Assembly: GCA_045539425.1 (NCBI GenBank)
Contig: JAZQFH010000031.1
Location: 62,001-126,000, forward strand
Direction of reading: 5' to 3'
DNA from: RUG14871 sp045539425
Lineage (GTDB): Bacteria; Bacillota_I; Bacilli_A; Erysipelotrichales; Erysipelotrichaceae
Length of the DNA stretch: 64,000 nt
The notes beneath the pieces are model-generated. The model saw only the letters and a list, made by a program, of their open reading frames with translations, made no database searches and was not told the origin of the DNA. Shown here piece by piece: positions 51,431 to 60,049 of this stretch. Every line of letters begins with the position of its first letter. Position 1 is the stretch's first letter. Both the position numbers and the translations under genes were made by a program.

Positions 51431-52204
51431 TTATAAGTGATAGAACAGAAAATCAATGACAAAGGGAAGCTGCCTCTCCCAGCTGGCTTCGCAGTGCTCT
51501 CCCTCCGGTACGATCCGGGCGGTTACGATAGCCTGCTTTTCCATTAATATGGAAGCAATCCGGCCGAAGGCTTTTCTGCCTCTATTTCCCATTTCCTTTT
51601 CTCCGGAATCCATGTAAACAAAGGTTCCCTTGCCGTAATCGGCATGTTTCAGCATATTCCTTACCTCTGTGTAATTAAACAGCAGAGAAGGGGAAAGTGC
51701 TGCCCCGCGGCTGAATACCTCAGGGTAAGAGCTCAGTGCATAAAGCGTCATTAAGCCGCCCATGGAACTGCCGCTGATAAAAGTGTACTCTCTCTGCGGA
51801 AGCGTCGGGTAGTTATGGTCGATATAGGGCTTGAATACATTGATGTAGTACTCCATGGTCCTCTGACCGCGGGCACTGATTTTACCGCCCCAGTAGCGGT
51901 CATAAAACGCAAAGGGCGTGTATTCGCTCAAACGTCCGCCGCAATCCTCTTTTTCCGAGTGATGGCTGCACTCGATGGCAGCGACGATCAGCGGAATCTC
52001 ATTCTCGCTCAGATAATCGAGCAGACCCCAGCTTTTGCCGTAGGTTGCCTCTTCATCCAGAAAGAGATTGTGACCGTCAAACATGTACAGAACGGGGAAT
52101 CTGGCATCCGGTTCCTCTTTCGCAAAATCCGGTACATATACATATGCATTTCTTTTTTCCGATCCCTGATCCATCGGATAGTCGATTTCCCATTTCTTTA
52201 ACAT
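51431..52204 (-). CDS. Alpha/beta-hydrolase esterase (PF00756), first copy
   Basis: 257 aa, cytoplasmic. PVLYMFDGHNLF oxyanion region, nucleophile motif FISGSSMGGLMTLYAL (Ser ~147), acid FVYMDSGEKE and His in PEGEHCEASW complete the triad. Similar to Fes/IroE-type esterases by layout. First gene of the three-gene minus-strand operon; the gap to the next is 29 nt. No siderophore genes are nearby. Confidence 0.87.
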   Translation of the reverse strand: MLKKWEIDYPMDQGSEKRNAYVYVPDFAKEEPDARFPVLYMFDGHNLFLDEEATYGKSWGLLDYLSENEIPLIVAAIECSHHSEKEDCGGRLSEYTPFAFYDRYWGGKISARGQRTMEYYINVFKPYIDHNYPTLPQREYTFISGSSMGGLMTLYALSSYPEVFSRGAALSPSLLFNYTEVRNMLKHADYGKGTFVYMDSGEKEMGNRGRKAFGRIASILMEKQAIVTARIVPEGEHCEASWERQLPFVIDFLFYHL

Positions 52205-52283
52205 AGTGAACTTCCTGTCTAAAATCTATATGTTACTATTTTACAACAAAATCCTTATTCGTCTACGTTTTTGCGCAAAAGAA

Positions 52284-52303
52284 GAACCGGACATGTCCGG
52301 TTC
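52284..52303 (-). terminator. Terminator of the DUF3846 gene
   Basis: Perfect palindrome GAACCGGACATGTCCGGTTC followed on the minus strand by a pyrimidine-rich tail. Confidence 0.6.
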
Positions 52304-52628
52304 AAAGATCAATATAGAAGGAGGAAAAGAGACTCATGTACCTTTTTTCCTTTTCATCACTGAGTGAGATAATGTTTCCGTCATCATCCGCATCCACGAT
52401 CAGGATATTGCCGAAGAGAATATCCACCAGCTCACTGCGGTAGAAGAGAAAGCGGTTGGGCAGAGAACCGTTCAGCTTTCCTTCCTCATTGATGATGACA
52501 TCCACATCGTCAAACAGCCGCGGAATCTCAATGGGTCCGTTCACGATCTTCTGCAGCATCTCCAGTCCTTCCTCAAACTCCGTTACGACCGGCATATCAT
52601 TCGGTCTGACCAGTATTCCTCGTATCAT
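52302..52628 (-). CDS. DUF3846-like protein
   Basis: 108 aa. It reads ILVRPNDMPVVTEFEEGLEM, then LQKIVNGPIEIP, INEEGKLNGSLPNRFLFY and DILFGNILIVDADDDGNIIS, the pattern of PF12957/DUF3846 proteins (small proteins often on plasmids, phages and near antirestriction or toxin genes). Function unknown. GGGAGG ribosome-binding site; own hairpin terminator. Confidence 0.75.
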   Translation of the reverse strand: MIRGILVRPNDMPVVTEFEEGLEMLQKIVNGPIEIPRLFDDVDVIINEEGKLNGSLPNRFLFYRSELVDILFGNILIVDADDDGNIISLSDEKEKRYMSLFSSFYIDL

Positions 52629-52761
52629 TTGATTACCTCCCAGAAGTATATAGCGCTACGCCTCTGAAATATCCTCAACAGCTAACGAAGGAGCGCTGGT
52701 ATAGTACGTAACAGAAAGCCGGAAGGATATAATAAAGATAAGACAACGGGAGGAAATCATC

Positions 52762-53835
52762 ATGGTAACTATGCTGGACTGCATTAAGCGCAGTGCACCG
52801 CTCGGAAAGCGGATCCTGGAGAATTATAAAGAGAATACGGAACAGTTTGTGAACGCTTTTGAGAAGCAGCTGAAAGAGATCACGGAAATCTCTATCATCG
52901 GTGCGGGAAGCTCCAATACGGCTGCCGTCAGTGCCTTTCAGTTTATGGAGCGCGTCACGCGCTTACCGGTAAGCTGCTATATTCCGAATCAGTTTGATAA
53001 AAAATCCGTCTATAACAAGAATGCTCTTTACATTTTCGTCTCGCAGACCGGTACTTCCACTTTAGTGAAGGAAATGGTCCGCAAGATGAATGAAGAGGGG
53101 GCTTTGACTCTGGCTGTGACGGAAAATGAAGATACACCGGTTGCCAAAGAGGCAAAAGCCCACGTGAATATGGGCTGCGGTGAGGAGGAATACTGGTACC
53201 GCACGATCGGCTACTGTACCAGCGTTGTGACATTAATGATGATTGCCGTAAGAATTGCCCTTTTACGCAGCAACATCACGGAAGAGGAAGCGGAAGAAAT
53301 CATCGCGGACGGTCAGAAAGCCGTCTTAAATCATCCGGAAGTTGTCAGAGCGGCGCTGGAATTCTATGAAAAGAATCAGAAACAGCTCTTAAGTGCCCGC
53401 AGTTTTCTGATCTATGGAGGCGGAAGCCTTTACGGTGTGGCGCTGGAAGGCGCTCTGAAGATTCTTGAAACCGCCAAGCATTTCCTGGCCATCGGCTATG
53501 AGGCGGAAGACGGGCTGCACGGACCGGTATTGGGCTTCCAGAAAGGGGATGTTGTGATCGGCCTGAATGACGGAACGGACGAATGGATGAGCTATGGTGT
53601 TGTGGAGTTTGCGAAGAAGGAACTCGGACAGGGCTATCTCTTCGGTGTGCATCCGCAGGACGAAAAAGACTGCTGTTTCGCAAATGCTTCCCGTGACTTC
53701 AAGGCACTGGAATATGCGCCGGCAGTACAGACGCTGGCATACTGTCTGGCGGAAGGAATCGGAAACCATGTCGAGGATGCGCAACATGCCAAGGAACATG
53801 TTTCCGCCAAGTATTTTGAAACCCATCGCGGATAA
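52762..53835 (+). CDS. Double-SIS sugar-phosphate isomerase/deaminase-like protein
   Basis: 357 aa. Two SIS domains as in the C-terminal half of GlmS, without a glutaminase domain: ISIIGAGSSNTAAVSAFQFM, FVSQTGTSTLVKEM in the first; FLIYGGGSLYGVALEGALKI and EAEDGLHGPVLGF in the second. Fits FrlB- or AgaS-type enzymes that act on amino-sugar or fructosamine phosphates. TATAAT at 52728-52733 and GGGAGGA ribosome-binding site. No PTS or kinase gene is adjacent, so the substrate cannot be inferred. Confidence 0.85.
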   Translation: MVTMLDCIKRSAPLGKRILENYKENTEQFVNAFEKQLKEITEISIIGAGSSNTAAVSAFQFMERVTRLPVSCYIPNQFDKKSVYNKNALYIFVSQTGTSTLVKEMVRKMNEEGALTLAVTENEDTPVAKEAKAHVNMGCGEEEYWYRTIGYCTSVVTLMMIAVRIALLRSNITEEEAEEIIADGQKAVLNHPEVVRAALEFYEKNQKQLLSARSFLIYGGGSLYGVALEGALKILETAKHFLAIGYEAEDGLHGPVLGFQKGDVVIGLNDGTDEWMSYGVVEFAKKELGQGYLFGVHPQDEKDCCFANASRDFKALEYAPAVQTLAYCLAEGIGNHVEDAQHAKEHVSAKYFETHRG

Positions 53836-53841
53836 GCGTAC

Positions 53842-53863
53842 AAAAAGAGCCTAGGCTCTTTTT
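53842..53863 (+). terminator. Terminator of the SIS gene
   Basis: AAAAAGAGCC, loop TA, GGCTCTTTTT. Confidence 0.88.
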
Positions 53864-53873
53864 ATATGATTCA

Positions 53874-53882
53874 TGATAAGAT
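53874..53882 (+). promoter_or_regulatory. Extended -10 promoter, leaderless
   Basis: TGA followed by TAAGAT (53877-53882), 6 nt before the ATG at 53889; no ribosome-binding site. Confidence 0.5.
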
Positions 53883-53888
53883 GGAACT

Positions 53889-54920
53889 ATGAGACTGGAA
53901 GAAGAAGTATTACAGAAATATCAGCCGATCCCGCAGCGGCTTGTTGCCTATGGCTTTGAAAAAGCGGAAAACGGGGACTTTGTTCTGAAACAGCCGATTT
54001 TAAACGGGCTGTTTCAGGCGGAGATCCGCGTAAACAAAGAGGGGAAAACCGCAGGCAGGATCATGGATCTGGACGCGGGAGAGGAATACATCAATTACCG
54101 CGTGGATTCCAATACCGGAAGCTTTGTCACGGAAGTGCGCGAGGCTTACCGCAGTGTCCTATTGCAGGTGCGCGATTACGCCTATGAGGAAAAGACGTTT
54201 CTTTCCGATCAGGCAAACCGCATGGACCGCTATATCGCTGAAAAGTATCATATAAGCGTTGAGTTCCCCTGGGAGGATCATAGCGGTGCGGTCTATCGCA
54301 ATGCGAACAATCAGAAATGGTTTGCGCTATTAATGCAGATTCCCAGAAAGCGGATTGAGAGCGGGGAAGAAGAGATCAATGTGATCAATCTGAAACTGCC
54401 GGAGGAAACAATTGCCGCTAAGAAGAAACAAAAAGGGTACTATCCGGCATATCACATGAATAAGAAGAGCTGGATCACCCTGATTCTGAATGATACGCTC
54501 TCCGATGAAGAAGTCCAGAAGCAGATCGATCTTTCCTATGAGACGGTTGCGGAGCACAGTGCCTGGATCATCCCGGCGAATCCGAAATACTACGATATCG
54601 TAAGGGAATTCGATACCTATCCGGTCGCGGAGTGGAAGCAGTCCAGCGATATCAGTGTCGGGGATACGGTCTACATGTATGTCGGAGCCCCGTATTCCGC
54701 TGTTCTTTATTGCTGTAAGGCACTGGAAGTCAATATCCCGTATGACTTTGACAACGGGCAGGTACGCATGAAATACGTCATGAAGCTGGAGATTTTAGAG
54801 CGCTATCCGAAAGATGCCTATCCGTTTGAAGCGCTGAAAAAGGCGGGAATTCATGCCGTCAGAGGTCCGCGCCGAATCAGTGAAGCGCAGATTCGGCGGA
54901 TTTTCAAGGAAGAAATATAA
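53889..54920 (+). CDS. MmcQ/YjbR-family protein with C-terminal PUA-like domain
   Basis: 343 aa. Residues ~1-100 are an N-terminal domain; ~105-225 are MmcQ/YjbR (PF04237), with FPWEDHSGAVYRNANNQKWF and GYYPAYHMNKKSWITLILND; ~230-340 look like a PUA/EVE-like domain (WIIPANPKYYDIVREFD, VGDTVYMYVGAPYSAVLYCC). YjbR proteins have a DNA-binding-like fold but no clear function. Probably a leaderless mRNA. Confidence 0.8.
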   Translation: MRLEEEVLQKYQPIPQRLVAYGFEKAENGDFVLKQPILNGLFQAEIRVNKEGKTAGRIMDLDAGEEYINYRVDSNTGSFVTEVREAYRSVLLQVRDYAYEEKTFLSDQANRMDRYIAEKYHISVEFPWEDHSGAVYRNANNQKWFALLMQIPRKRIESGEEEINVINLKLPEETIAAKKKQKGYYPAYHMNKKSWITLILNDTLSDEEVQKQIDLSYETVAEHSAWIIPANPKYYDIVREFDTYPVAEWKQSSDISVGDTVYMYVGAPYSAVLYCCKALEVNIPYDFDNGQVRMKYVMKLEILERYPKDAYPFEALKKAGIHAVRGPRRISEAQIRRIFKEEI

Positions 54921-54960
54921 CGAATAAATGTACATATATCAGATTTCAGGAGTTTTATTT

Positions 54961-56025
54961 ATGTTTGATCATAAAAAGAGTATTCATATTAAGACAGGAA
55001 TCGTCTTTCTGCTGTTCCTTCTATTTCTGAGCGGCTGCAGTGCTCCAATAAAGGAAGATCATAGCGAGGTTCCAACAGAAGAGACAGAAGAACCGGTAAC
55101 TGTGAATGAGGAAGAGAAAAAGGAAGAAATGGTACCTTTTGCGTATCAGTTTCAGCCTCATGTGATTTCCAAAGAGTATATCCGCGCCTATGGCGAAGAG
55201 ATTGAGCCGTTATTCTATGCATTCTGCGATGCCGTTCTGGCAGGGGAAAGCACATTTCCCTGCTCGAGTATTGAGAAGTTCCACCGGGTACTCGGCATTG
55301 CCAGAGTCTGTCTGCCCGTGGCTTCCTATTGCATTGAGGAAGACGATGTTTACGTAAAAGACGGAGTCGGTCATATTGCCTATCGCATGGACAAAGAGGA
55401 GCTTCATAAGACAATCGCATCGTTTCAAGAGCGCGTCACACAAGTGATACAAAGTGCGGTCCCTTATCAGGAGGATGACTTCATTGTCGCACTGGAACTC
55501 CTACAGGCGGTTGCCAAAAAGGATATTGTGGATGAAGAGGAGCTGGCTGAGGAAGGGTTGCTTCGCGGACTTTCCATTATGCCGTACAGGGCAATTACGG
55601 AGAATATCGGTATCTGTCAGGAAATTGCCGGAGAGTACATATACTATCTGCTTCAGGCTGGTATCAATGCGACCACCTGTTCGGCGCTCTCACGAGATAA
55701 AGAAAACGCCCATATGTGGGTGCTGATGGAGCTGGACGGGGAATACTATCACGTGGATCCGATGGTTACCATCGATTATCCCGACAGCCCGGCCTTTTTC
55801 GGCTTAACGGACGTGATGCGCGAACAGTACGGTGACTTCCCAATGGAGGATTTCTGCGTTGCGGAGTCGGACGCACTAAAGAGAGAGGATTATAAAGCGG
55901 AAAGCGAACGCTTTAAAAGGCTCTGGCGGGCGGAATCCTACCGCATCAACCGCCGGGAGCGAAAACTGGAACTGACGCTCTTTGACCTCTATGCGCCGGA
56001 GACGGAAGATGAATTTGCCTATTAG
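54961..56025 (+). CDS. Transglutaminase-like lipoprotein
   Basis: 354 aa from ATG 54961 after CAGGAG. Signal peptide with lipobox L23-S24-G25-C26, then a Glu-rich linker. The C-terminal half holds a transglutaminase/protease-like domain: Cys in TENIGICQEIAGEYIYYLLQ, His in ENAHMWVLMEL, Asp in YYHVDPMVTID. It is anchored outside the cell membrane and may process peptide or cell-wall material. Bidirectional terminator follows. Confidence 0.8.
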   Translation: MFDHKKSIHIKTGIVFLLFLLFLSGCSAPIKEDHSEVPTEETEEPVTVNEEEKKEEMVPFAYQFQPHVISKEYIRAYGEEIEPLFYAFCDAVLAGESTFPCSSIEKFHRVLGIARVCLPVASYCIEEDDVYVKDGVGHIAYRMDKEELHKTIASFQERVTQVIQSAVPYQEDDFIVALELLQAVAKKDIVDEEELAEEGLLRGLSIMPYRAITENIGICQEIAGEYIYYLLQAGINATTCSALSRDKENAHMWVLMELDGEYYHVDPMVTIDYPDSPAFFGLTDVMREQYGDFPMEDFCVAESDALKREDYKAESERFKRLWRAESYRINRRERKLELTLFDLYAPETEDEFAY

Positions 56026-56041
56026 GTAACAAACAGGAAAG

Positions 56042-56076
56042 AAAAGAACTGAGTTTCGTAAGACTCAGTTCTTTTT
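56042..56076. terminator. Bidirectional terminator
   Basis: AAAGAACTGAGT, loop TTCGTAAG, ACTCAGTTCTTTTT; serves the lipoprotein gene and the convergent pheB-thrB-thrC operon. Confidence 0.88.
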
Positions 56077-56078
56077 CG

Positions 56079-56516
56079 TTAACTGATGGAAAGCAGTTCT
56101 ACCTGCAGTACGGTCTGGATCTCTTTCAGCTTCTGAATCAGCACGCTGATGCCGAAGGAGAGATGCGTGATGTCGAGCGAGATCATTAAGATGGCCCGCT
56201 TATCGATCGGCAGTGCCTGCGAGATGGTCAGAATGGATACTTCCAATTGAGAAAGACGGTTACAGATGTCGGAAAGGACACCTTTTTCATCCCGCACGGT
56301 CAGAGAAAGCACGCATTTTTTTCCTTCCTCCCGCTCGCTGATGCGGTAGAGATAGTCTTTGTACTTGTAGAAGGTACTTCTGGAAATTCCGTTTGCCTTA
56401 CAGGCTTCCAGAACACTGTCATATTTTTTCTCCTGCAGTTCTTCTCTGGTCTTGATGACAAGATCATAGTATTCCGGCAGGATCTTTTTACTGACAATCA
56501 GATATTCGTCCGGCAT
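56079..56516 (-). CDS. pheB: PheB-like ACT-domain protein
   Basis: 145 aa. Residues ~1-60 contain a helix-turn-helix-like segment (VLEACKANGISRSTFYKYKD); residues ~68-145 are an ACT domain (LSLTVRDEKGVLSDICNRLS). UPF0735/PheB type. In Bacillus pheB adjoins pheA, here it is the last gene of thrC-thrB-pheB, so it may sense an aspartate-family amino acid and regulate this locus; inference. It overlaps thrB by 19 nt. Confidence 0.85.
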   Translation of the reverse strand: MPDEYLIVSKKILPEYYDLVIKTREELQEKKYDSVLEACKANGISRSTFYKYKDYLYRISEREEGKKCVLSLTVRDEKGVLSDICNRLSQLEVSILTISQALPIDKRAILMISLDITHLSFGISVLIQKLKEIQTVLQVELLSIS

Positions 56517-57352
56517 ATTTCAGCTCCTTTTCTGTCAATTTCACAAGGGACGACTTCCCAGCGCGTATCGGTGTGCGGCAGATCACAAAATTCGTGGATC
56601 TCTTCCGAAATGGAGAGGCAGGTGGATCCTGAACCGCTGATCACAAAGGCATTTTCACCTTTTTCTTGGGCATATTGTTTCATCAGGTAAAAGTCCGGTA
56701 TCATCCCGGAGCGGTAAGGCTCATGGATTCTGTCCTGCATCAGATACTTCAGATATTCGCTTTTTCCGCTTTTTAATCCTTCCAGAGCGAAGAGGGCACT
56801 GGAGAGGGTGGTTACGACTTCACTTCGCGGATAACTGTTGGGCAGAACCGCTCTGGCTAAACGGGTAGAGAGTTCAAAGTCCGGGATCCAGAGGGTCAGA
56901 TGGTATTTTTCATGCAGCGGAATAATTTCCACTTCTTCGTTTTGCGTTAGGGTGATGTTGCCGAAAATGGCGGCGCTCACATTGTCCGGATGTCCCTCCA
57001 TCTCGCTTGCCAGCTTCAGAATCTCCTTTTTGGACAAGGGGTTGTCATGCAGCTCATTGGCTGCCATGAGACCTCCGACAATCAGGGACGCGCTGGAGCC
57101 CAGTCCCCGGCTGATGGGGATTTCCGCCTGAAGTTCCACGCTGCAGGCGTCAGGGGTAAGGTGCATCTCTTCCATGGCTCTGAGGTACGCTTCCTGAAAG
57201 AGATTGTCTTTTTCATCACAGTCAAATCCGCTCAGCTTCCATTTTAAAGAAGGCTCGACGCGGAAAGTGTTGTAGCGGTTGATTGCCATGGCCAGACAGT
57301 CAAATCCGATTCCGAGATTTGCGCTGCTTGCCGGCACCTTAACAATGATCAT
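56498..57352 (-). CDS. thrB: Homoserine kinase
   Basis: 284 aa. GHMP kinase that phosphorylates homoserine. N-terminal VPASSANLGIGFDCLAMAIN, the ATP-binding ISRGLGSSASLIVGGLMAAN (~residues 88-107), EGHPDNVSAAIFG and the C-terminal GSGSTCLSIS are intact. Overlaps thrC by 14 nt and pheB by 19 nt. Confidence 0.95.
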   Translation of the reverse strand: MIIVKVPASSANLGIGFDCLAMAINRYNTFRVEPSLKWKLSGFDCDEKDNLFQEAYLRAMEEMHLTPDACSVELQAEIPISRGLGSSASLIVGGLMAANELHDNPLSKKEILKLASEMEGHPDNVSAAIFGNITLTQNEEVEIIPLHEKYHLTLWIPDFELSTRLARAVLPNSYPRSEVVTTLSSALFALEGLKSGKSEYLKYLMQDRIHEPYRSGMIPDFYLMKQYAQEKGENAFVISGSGSTCLSISEEIHEFCDLPHTDTRWEVVPCEIDRKGAEICRTNI

Positions 57353-58811
57353 GGTCCATCACCTCCAGCTTCTTTAAAATGGAGGAAGAGGCTTCCTCTT
57401 TCTTCAATACTTCCGTAAAGCGGATCTCTTTTTCTCTGAGACGGGCAAGCGGCTTTGGAATCGCGATGCCGGTCAGCTCCTTTAGGCGGTCCATCGTGAA
57501 CAGATCATCCTCTGTTTTCATCTTTGAGATGCTCTCATACACCGCTGCGGGGAATTTATACGGGGATGCCGTGGAAAGAATCACCGCTGCATGCGTGTGA
57601 TCCGCATGCTTCTGATAGCAGCAGTAGGCAACAGCGGTATGCGGATCCATCAGGTAGTGCTTTGTTTCATACACTTCTCTGATTGCTTCTTTCACTTCCG
57701 CTTCTGAGGCATGATAGCCGACAAAGTCCTTCTGAATCTTTTTCAGAATATCTTCATCAACTTTATAACTGCCGCTTTGTTTCAGCTCTTCCATATATCC
57801 TTTTACCTTTAAAGGATCCTGCGTAATGAGATACAGTAGGCGCTCCAGGTTGCTGGAAACGAGAATATCGATGGAAGGGGAAGTTGTATTATAAAACGGA
57901 CGGCGGGAATCATAGACTCCTTTTGTCAGGAAGTCTTCCAGCACGTTGTTGGTGTTACTGGCAACGATCAGCTGATGAACCGGTAATCCCATGCACTTGG
58001 CATAATATCCGGCAAGGACATCACCGAAATTCCCGGTCGGTACCACAAAGTCGATGGACTCCCCGAAAGAAATCCGGTTCGCTTTGCATAGGTCGAAATA
58101 GGCTTTGAAATAATAGACGATCTGCGGGGCAAGTCTACCGATATTGATGGAGTTGGCGCTGGACAGCTGCAGATTTCTGTAATTATGAGGATGCTCCATG
58201 AGTTCCTTGACGATCCGCTGGCAGTCATCGAAGTTTCCTTCCACAGCCAGAACCTCCGTGTTGTTTCCGCCGGTTGTCACCATCTGCCGCTCCTGCATCA
58301 ATGAGACCATCCTGTGAGGATAGAGCACCTTGATAAAGACATGCTCCTCATCCTTAAAGCCTTCAAGTGCGGCCTTTCCCGTATCGCCGGAAGTGGCTGT
58401 TAGGATCACAATGTCTTTCTGGATATCTTTTTTCGCATAGCTGCGCTTCAGTAATTTCGGTAAAAGGGTCAGAGCGACATCCTTAAACGCACAGGTCGGG
58501 CCGTGCCAGAGTTCCAGAAAATACGTGCCATCCGCATCAAAGAGCGGAGTGACTTCGCTGGTATCAAAATTATGAAGGTATGCCTTTTCGCAATCGCTTC
58601 TGATCTCTTCCGGAGAGAAATCCGGGAAGATATGCTGGATCAAAGCAGCGGAAAGATCAATATAATTCAGGGAAGCGAGTGCTTCGAAATCACAAATCGG
58701 AGAAATTGTCTGCGGACAAAAGAGTCCGCCATCCGGCGCAAGACCTGAGATGATGGCTTCAGCGCTGTCGGCTTTCAAATCGGATGAGCGCGAACTGATG
58801 AAATAATTCAT
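57339..58811 (-). CDS. thrC: Threonine synthase
   Basis: 490 aa, the long (yeast/E. coli-type) form. PLP lysine in GPTCAFKDVALTLLPK (~residue 111), ILTATSGDTGKAALEG, GNFGDVLAGYYAKCMGLP and TASPYKFPAAVYESI. Converts phosphohomoserine to threonine. First gene of the minus-strand operon, divergent from hom. Ribosome-binding site AAGG 8 nt before the start. Confidence 0.95.
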   Translation of the reverse strand: MNYFISSRSSDLKADSAEAIISGLAPDGGLFCPQTISPICDFEALASLNYIDLSAALIQHIFPDFSPEEIRSDCEKAYLHNFDTSEVTPLFDADGTYFLELWHGPTCAFKDVALTLLPKLLKRSYAKKDIQKDIVILTATSGDTGKAALEGFKDEEHVFIKVLYPHRMVSLMQERQMVTTGGNNTEVLAVEGNFDDCQRIVKELMEHPHNYRNLQLSSANSINIGRLAPQIVYYFKAYFDLCKANRISFGESIDFVVPTGNFGDVLAGYYAKCMGLPVHQLIVASNTNNVLEDFLTKGVYDSRRPFYNTTSPSIDILVSSNLERLLYLITQDPLKVKGYMEELKQSGSYKVDEDILKKIQKDFVGYHASEAEVKEAIREVYETKHYLMDPHTAVAYCCYQKHADHTHAAVILSTASPYKFPAAVYESISKMKTEDDLFTMDRLKELTGIAIPKPLARLREKEIRFTEVLKKEEASSSILKKLEVMDHDHC

Positions 58812-58900
58812 GGCAAGTACCTTGTCTTTCTTACATAAAGATGATACTATGTTTTTGTTGTAAAAACAAGTGTATTCAAAATACGTACACCGGAGGAGTT
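58812..58900. promoter_or_regulatory. Divergent promoter region thrC/hom with palindrome
   Basis: GTATT-CAA-AATAC (58872-58884) is a perfect inverted repeat inside a larger GTGTA...TACAC arrangement; GTTTTTGTTGTAAAAAC (58852-58868) is a second symmetric element. These are operator candidates between two operons of the same pathway. GGAGG (58892-58896) serves hom. Confidence 0.45.
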
Positions 58901-60049
58901 ATGGAAGCAGCATTACTGGGATATGGCGTAGTAGGAAAAGGGGTGGCGGATCTATTGGAAAAACACCCGGAATACGGCATAACGCTGAAATATATACTGA
59001 TACATTCCAAAAGGGACGATGCGGCTGTTTCCATGGTGACGGATTTTTCGCTGATAGAAAATGACCCTGAAGTCAGCTGTGTACTGGAGTGCATCGGCGG
59101 AGATACGGATGCGCTTGATTATGCATTCAGAGCCCTGAATGCCAGAAAGCATCTGATCAGTGTCAATAAGAAAATGCTTGCCAGACACTATGCGCTTTTA
59201 AGCGAAACGGCCAAGCGCAACGGGGTGCAGCTGTTATATTCCGCCAGCTGCGGCGGAGGAATCCCCTGGATTCGCAATCTTGCGGAGATAGCGCAGAGGG
59301 AAGAAATCAGATGCATCACGGGTATTATGAACGGCACCAGCAACTACATTCTGGACAGGATCGACTCTGCCCATCTGAGCTTTACCGATGCACTCAGCGA
59401 AGCTCAGCAGAAAGGGTATGCGGAGAGGGATCCGTCGGATGATATTGACGGTGTGGATACGACAAACAAACTCGTTCTGTCCGCAAATCTGGCATTTCAT
59501 AAGATTTTTGATCCTATAGAAGTACCAACGCTTGGAATCCGTAACTTTCAGGACGTTGACAGAAGCTTTGCGCAAAAGCTGGAGCGGAAATGCATCCTGG
59601 CGGGAATGGCAGTCAAAGACGGAGAAGACGTGTCTCTAATGACACTGCCGCTATTTGTAAAGAAGGATGACAGACTTGCGGGAATCCGGAAGAATTATAA
59701 CTGCTTTACTCTGACATCAGAGAATCTCTCAGATCTCAGTTTCAGCGGAGAAGGGGCAGGACGCTATCCGACCGCGGCGAATATGATCCGCGATCTGCTG
59801 CAGATCAAAGAGGGTACTGACTTTCCTTATGAACTTTATGAGCAGGGGAAAAACGCAGAGACGTACCAAATGAAATACTATATCCGCTCAAAAGATTCAA
59901 AGGCATTTGAAGAGATGATCGAAGAGCATATTGGAGAAAACAGTTATCTGAGTAAACAGGTAAAGCTCAGCGAGCTGAGAGAAGCATGGGAAAGGAATCG
60001 CGATAAGGAAGCCTTTATCGCGGGAATCGCATATGATCAAGGTTGCTAA
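58901..60049 (+). CDS. hom: Homoserine dehydrogenase, lacking a normal ACT domain
   Basis: 382 aa from ATG 58901 after CCGGAGGAG. NAD(P) domain (LLGYGVVGKGVADLL), SVNKKMLARHYALL with the catalytic-region Lys, and the substrate motif GIMNGTSNYILDRI, then YAERDPSDDIDGVDTTNKLV. Bacillus-type enzymes have ~430 residues with a C-terminal ACT domain for threonine feedback; here only ~60 degenerate residues (MKYYIRSKDSKAFEEM...) follow the core. Overlaps the aspartokinase gene by 17 nt. Confidence 0.93.
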   Translation: MEAALLGYGVVGKGVADLLEKHPEYGITLKYILIHSKRDDAAVSMVTDFSLIENDPEVSCVLECIGGDTDALDYAFRALNARKHLISVNKKMLARHYALLSETAKRNGVQLLYSASCGGGIPWIRNLAEIAQREEIRCITGIMNGTSNYILDRIDSAHLSFTDALSEAQQKGYAERDPSDDIDGVDTTNKLVLSANLAFHKIFDPIEVPTLGIRNFQDVDRSFAQKLERKCILAGMAVKDGEDVSLMTLPLFVKKDDRLAGIRKNYNCFTLTSENLSDLSFSGEGAGRYPTAANMIRDLLQIKEGTDFPYELYEQGKNAETYQMKYYIRSKDSKAFEEMIEEHIGENSYLSKQVKLSELREAWERNRDKEAFIAGIAYDQGC

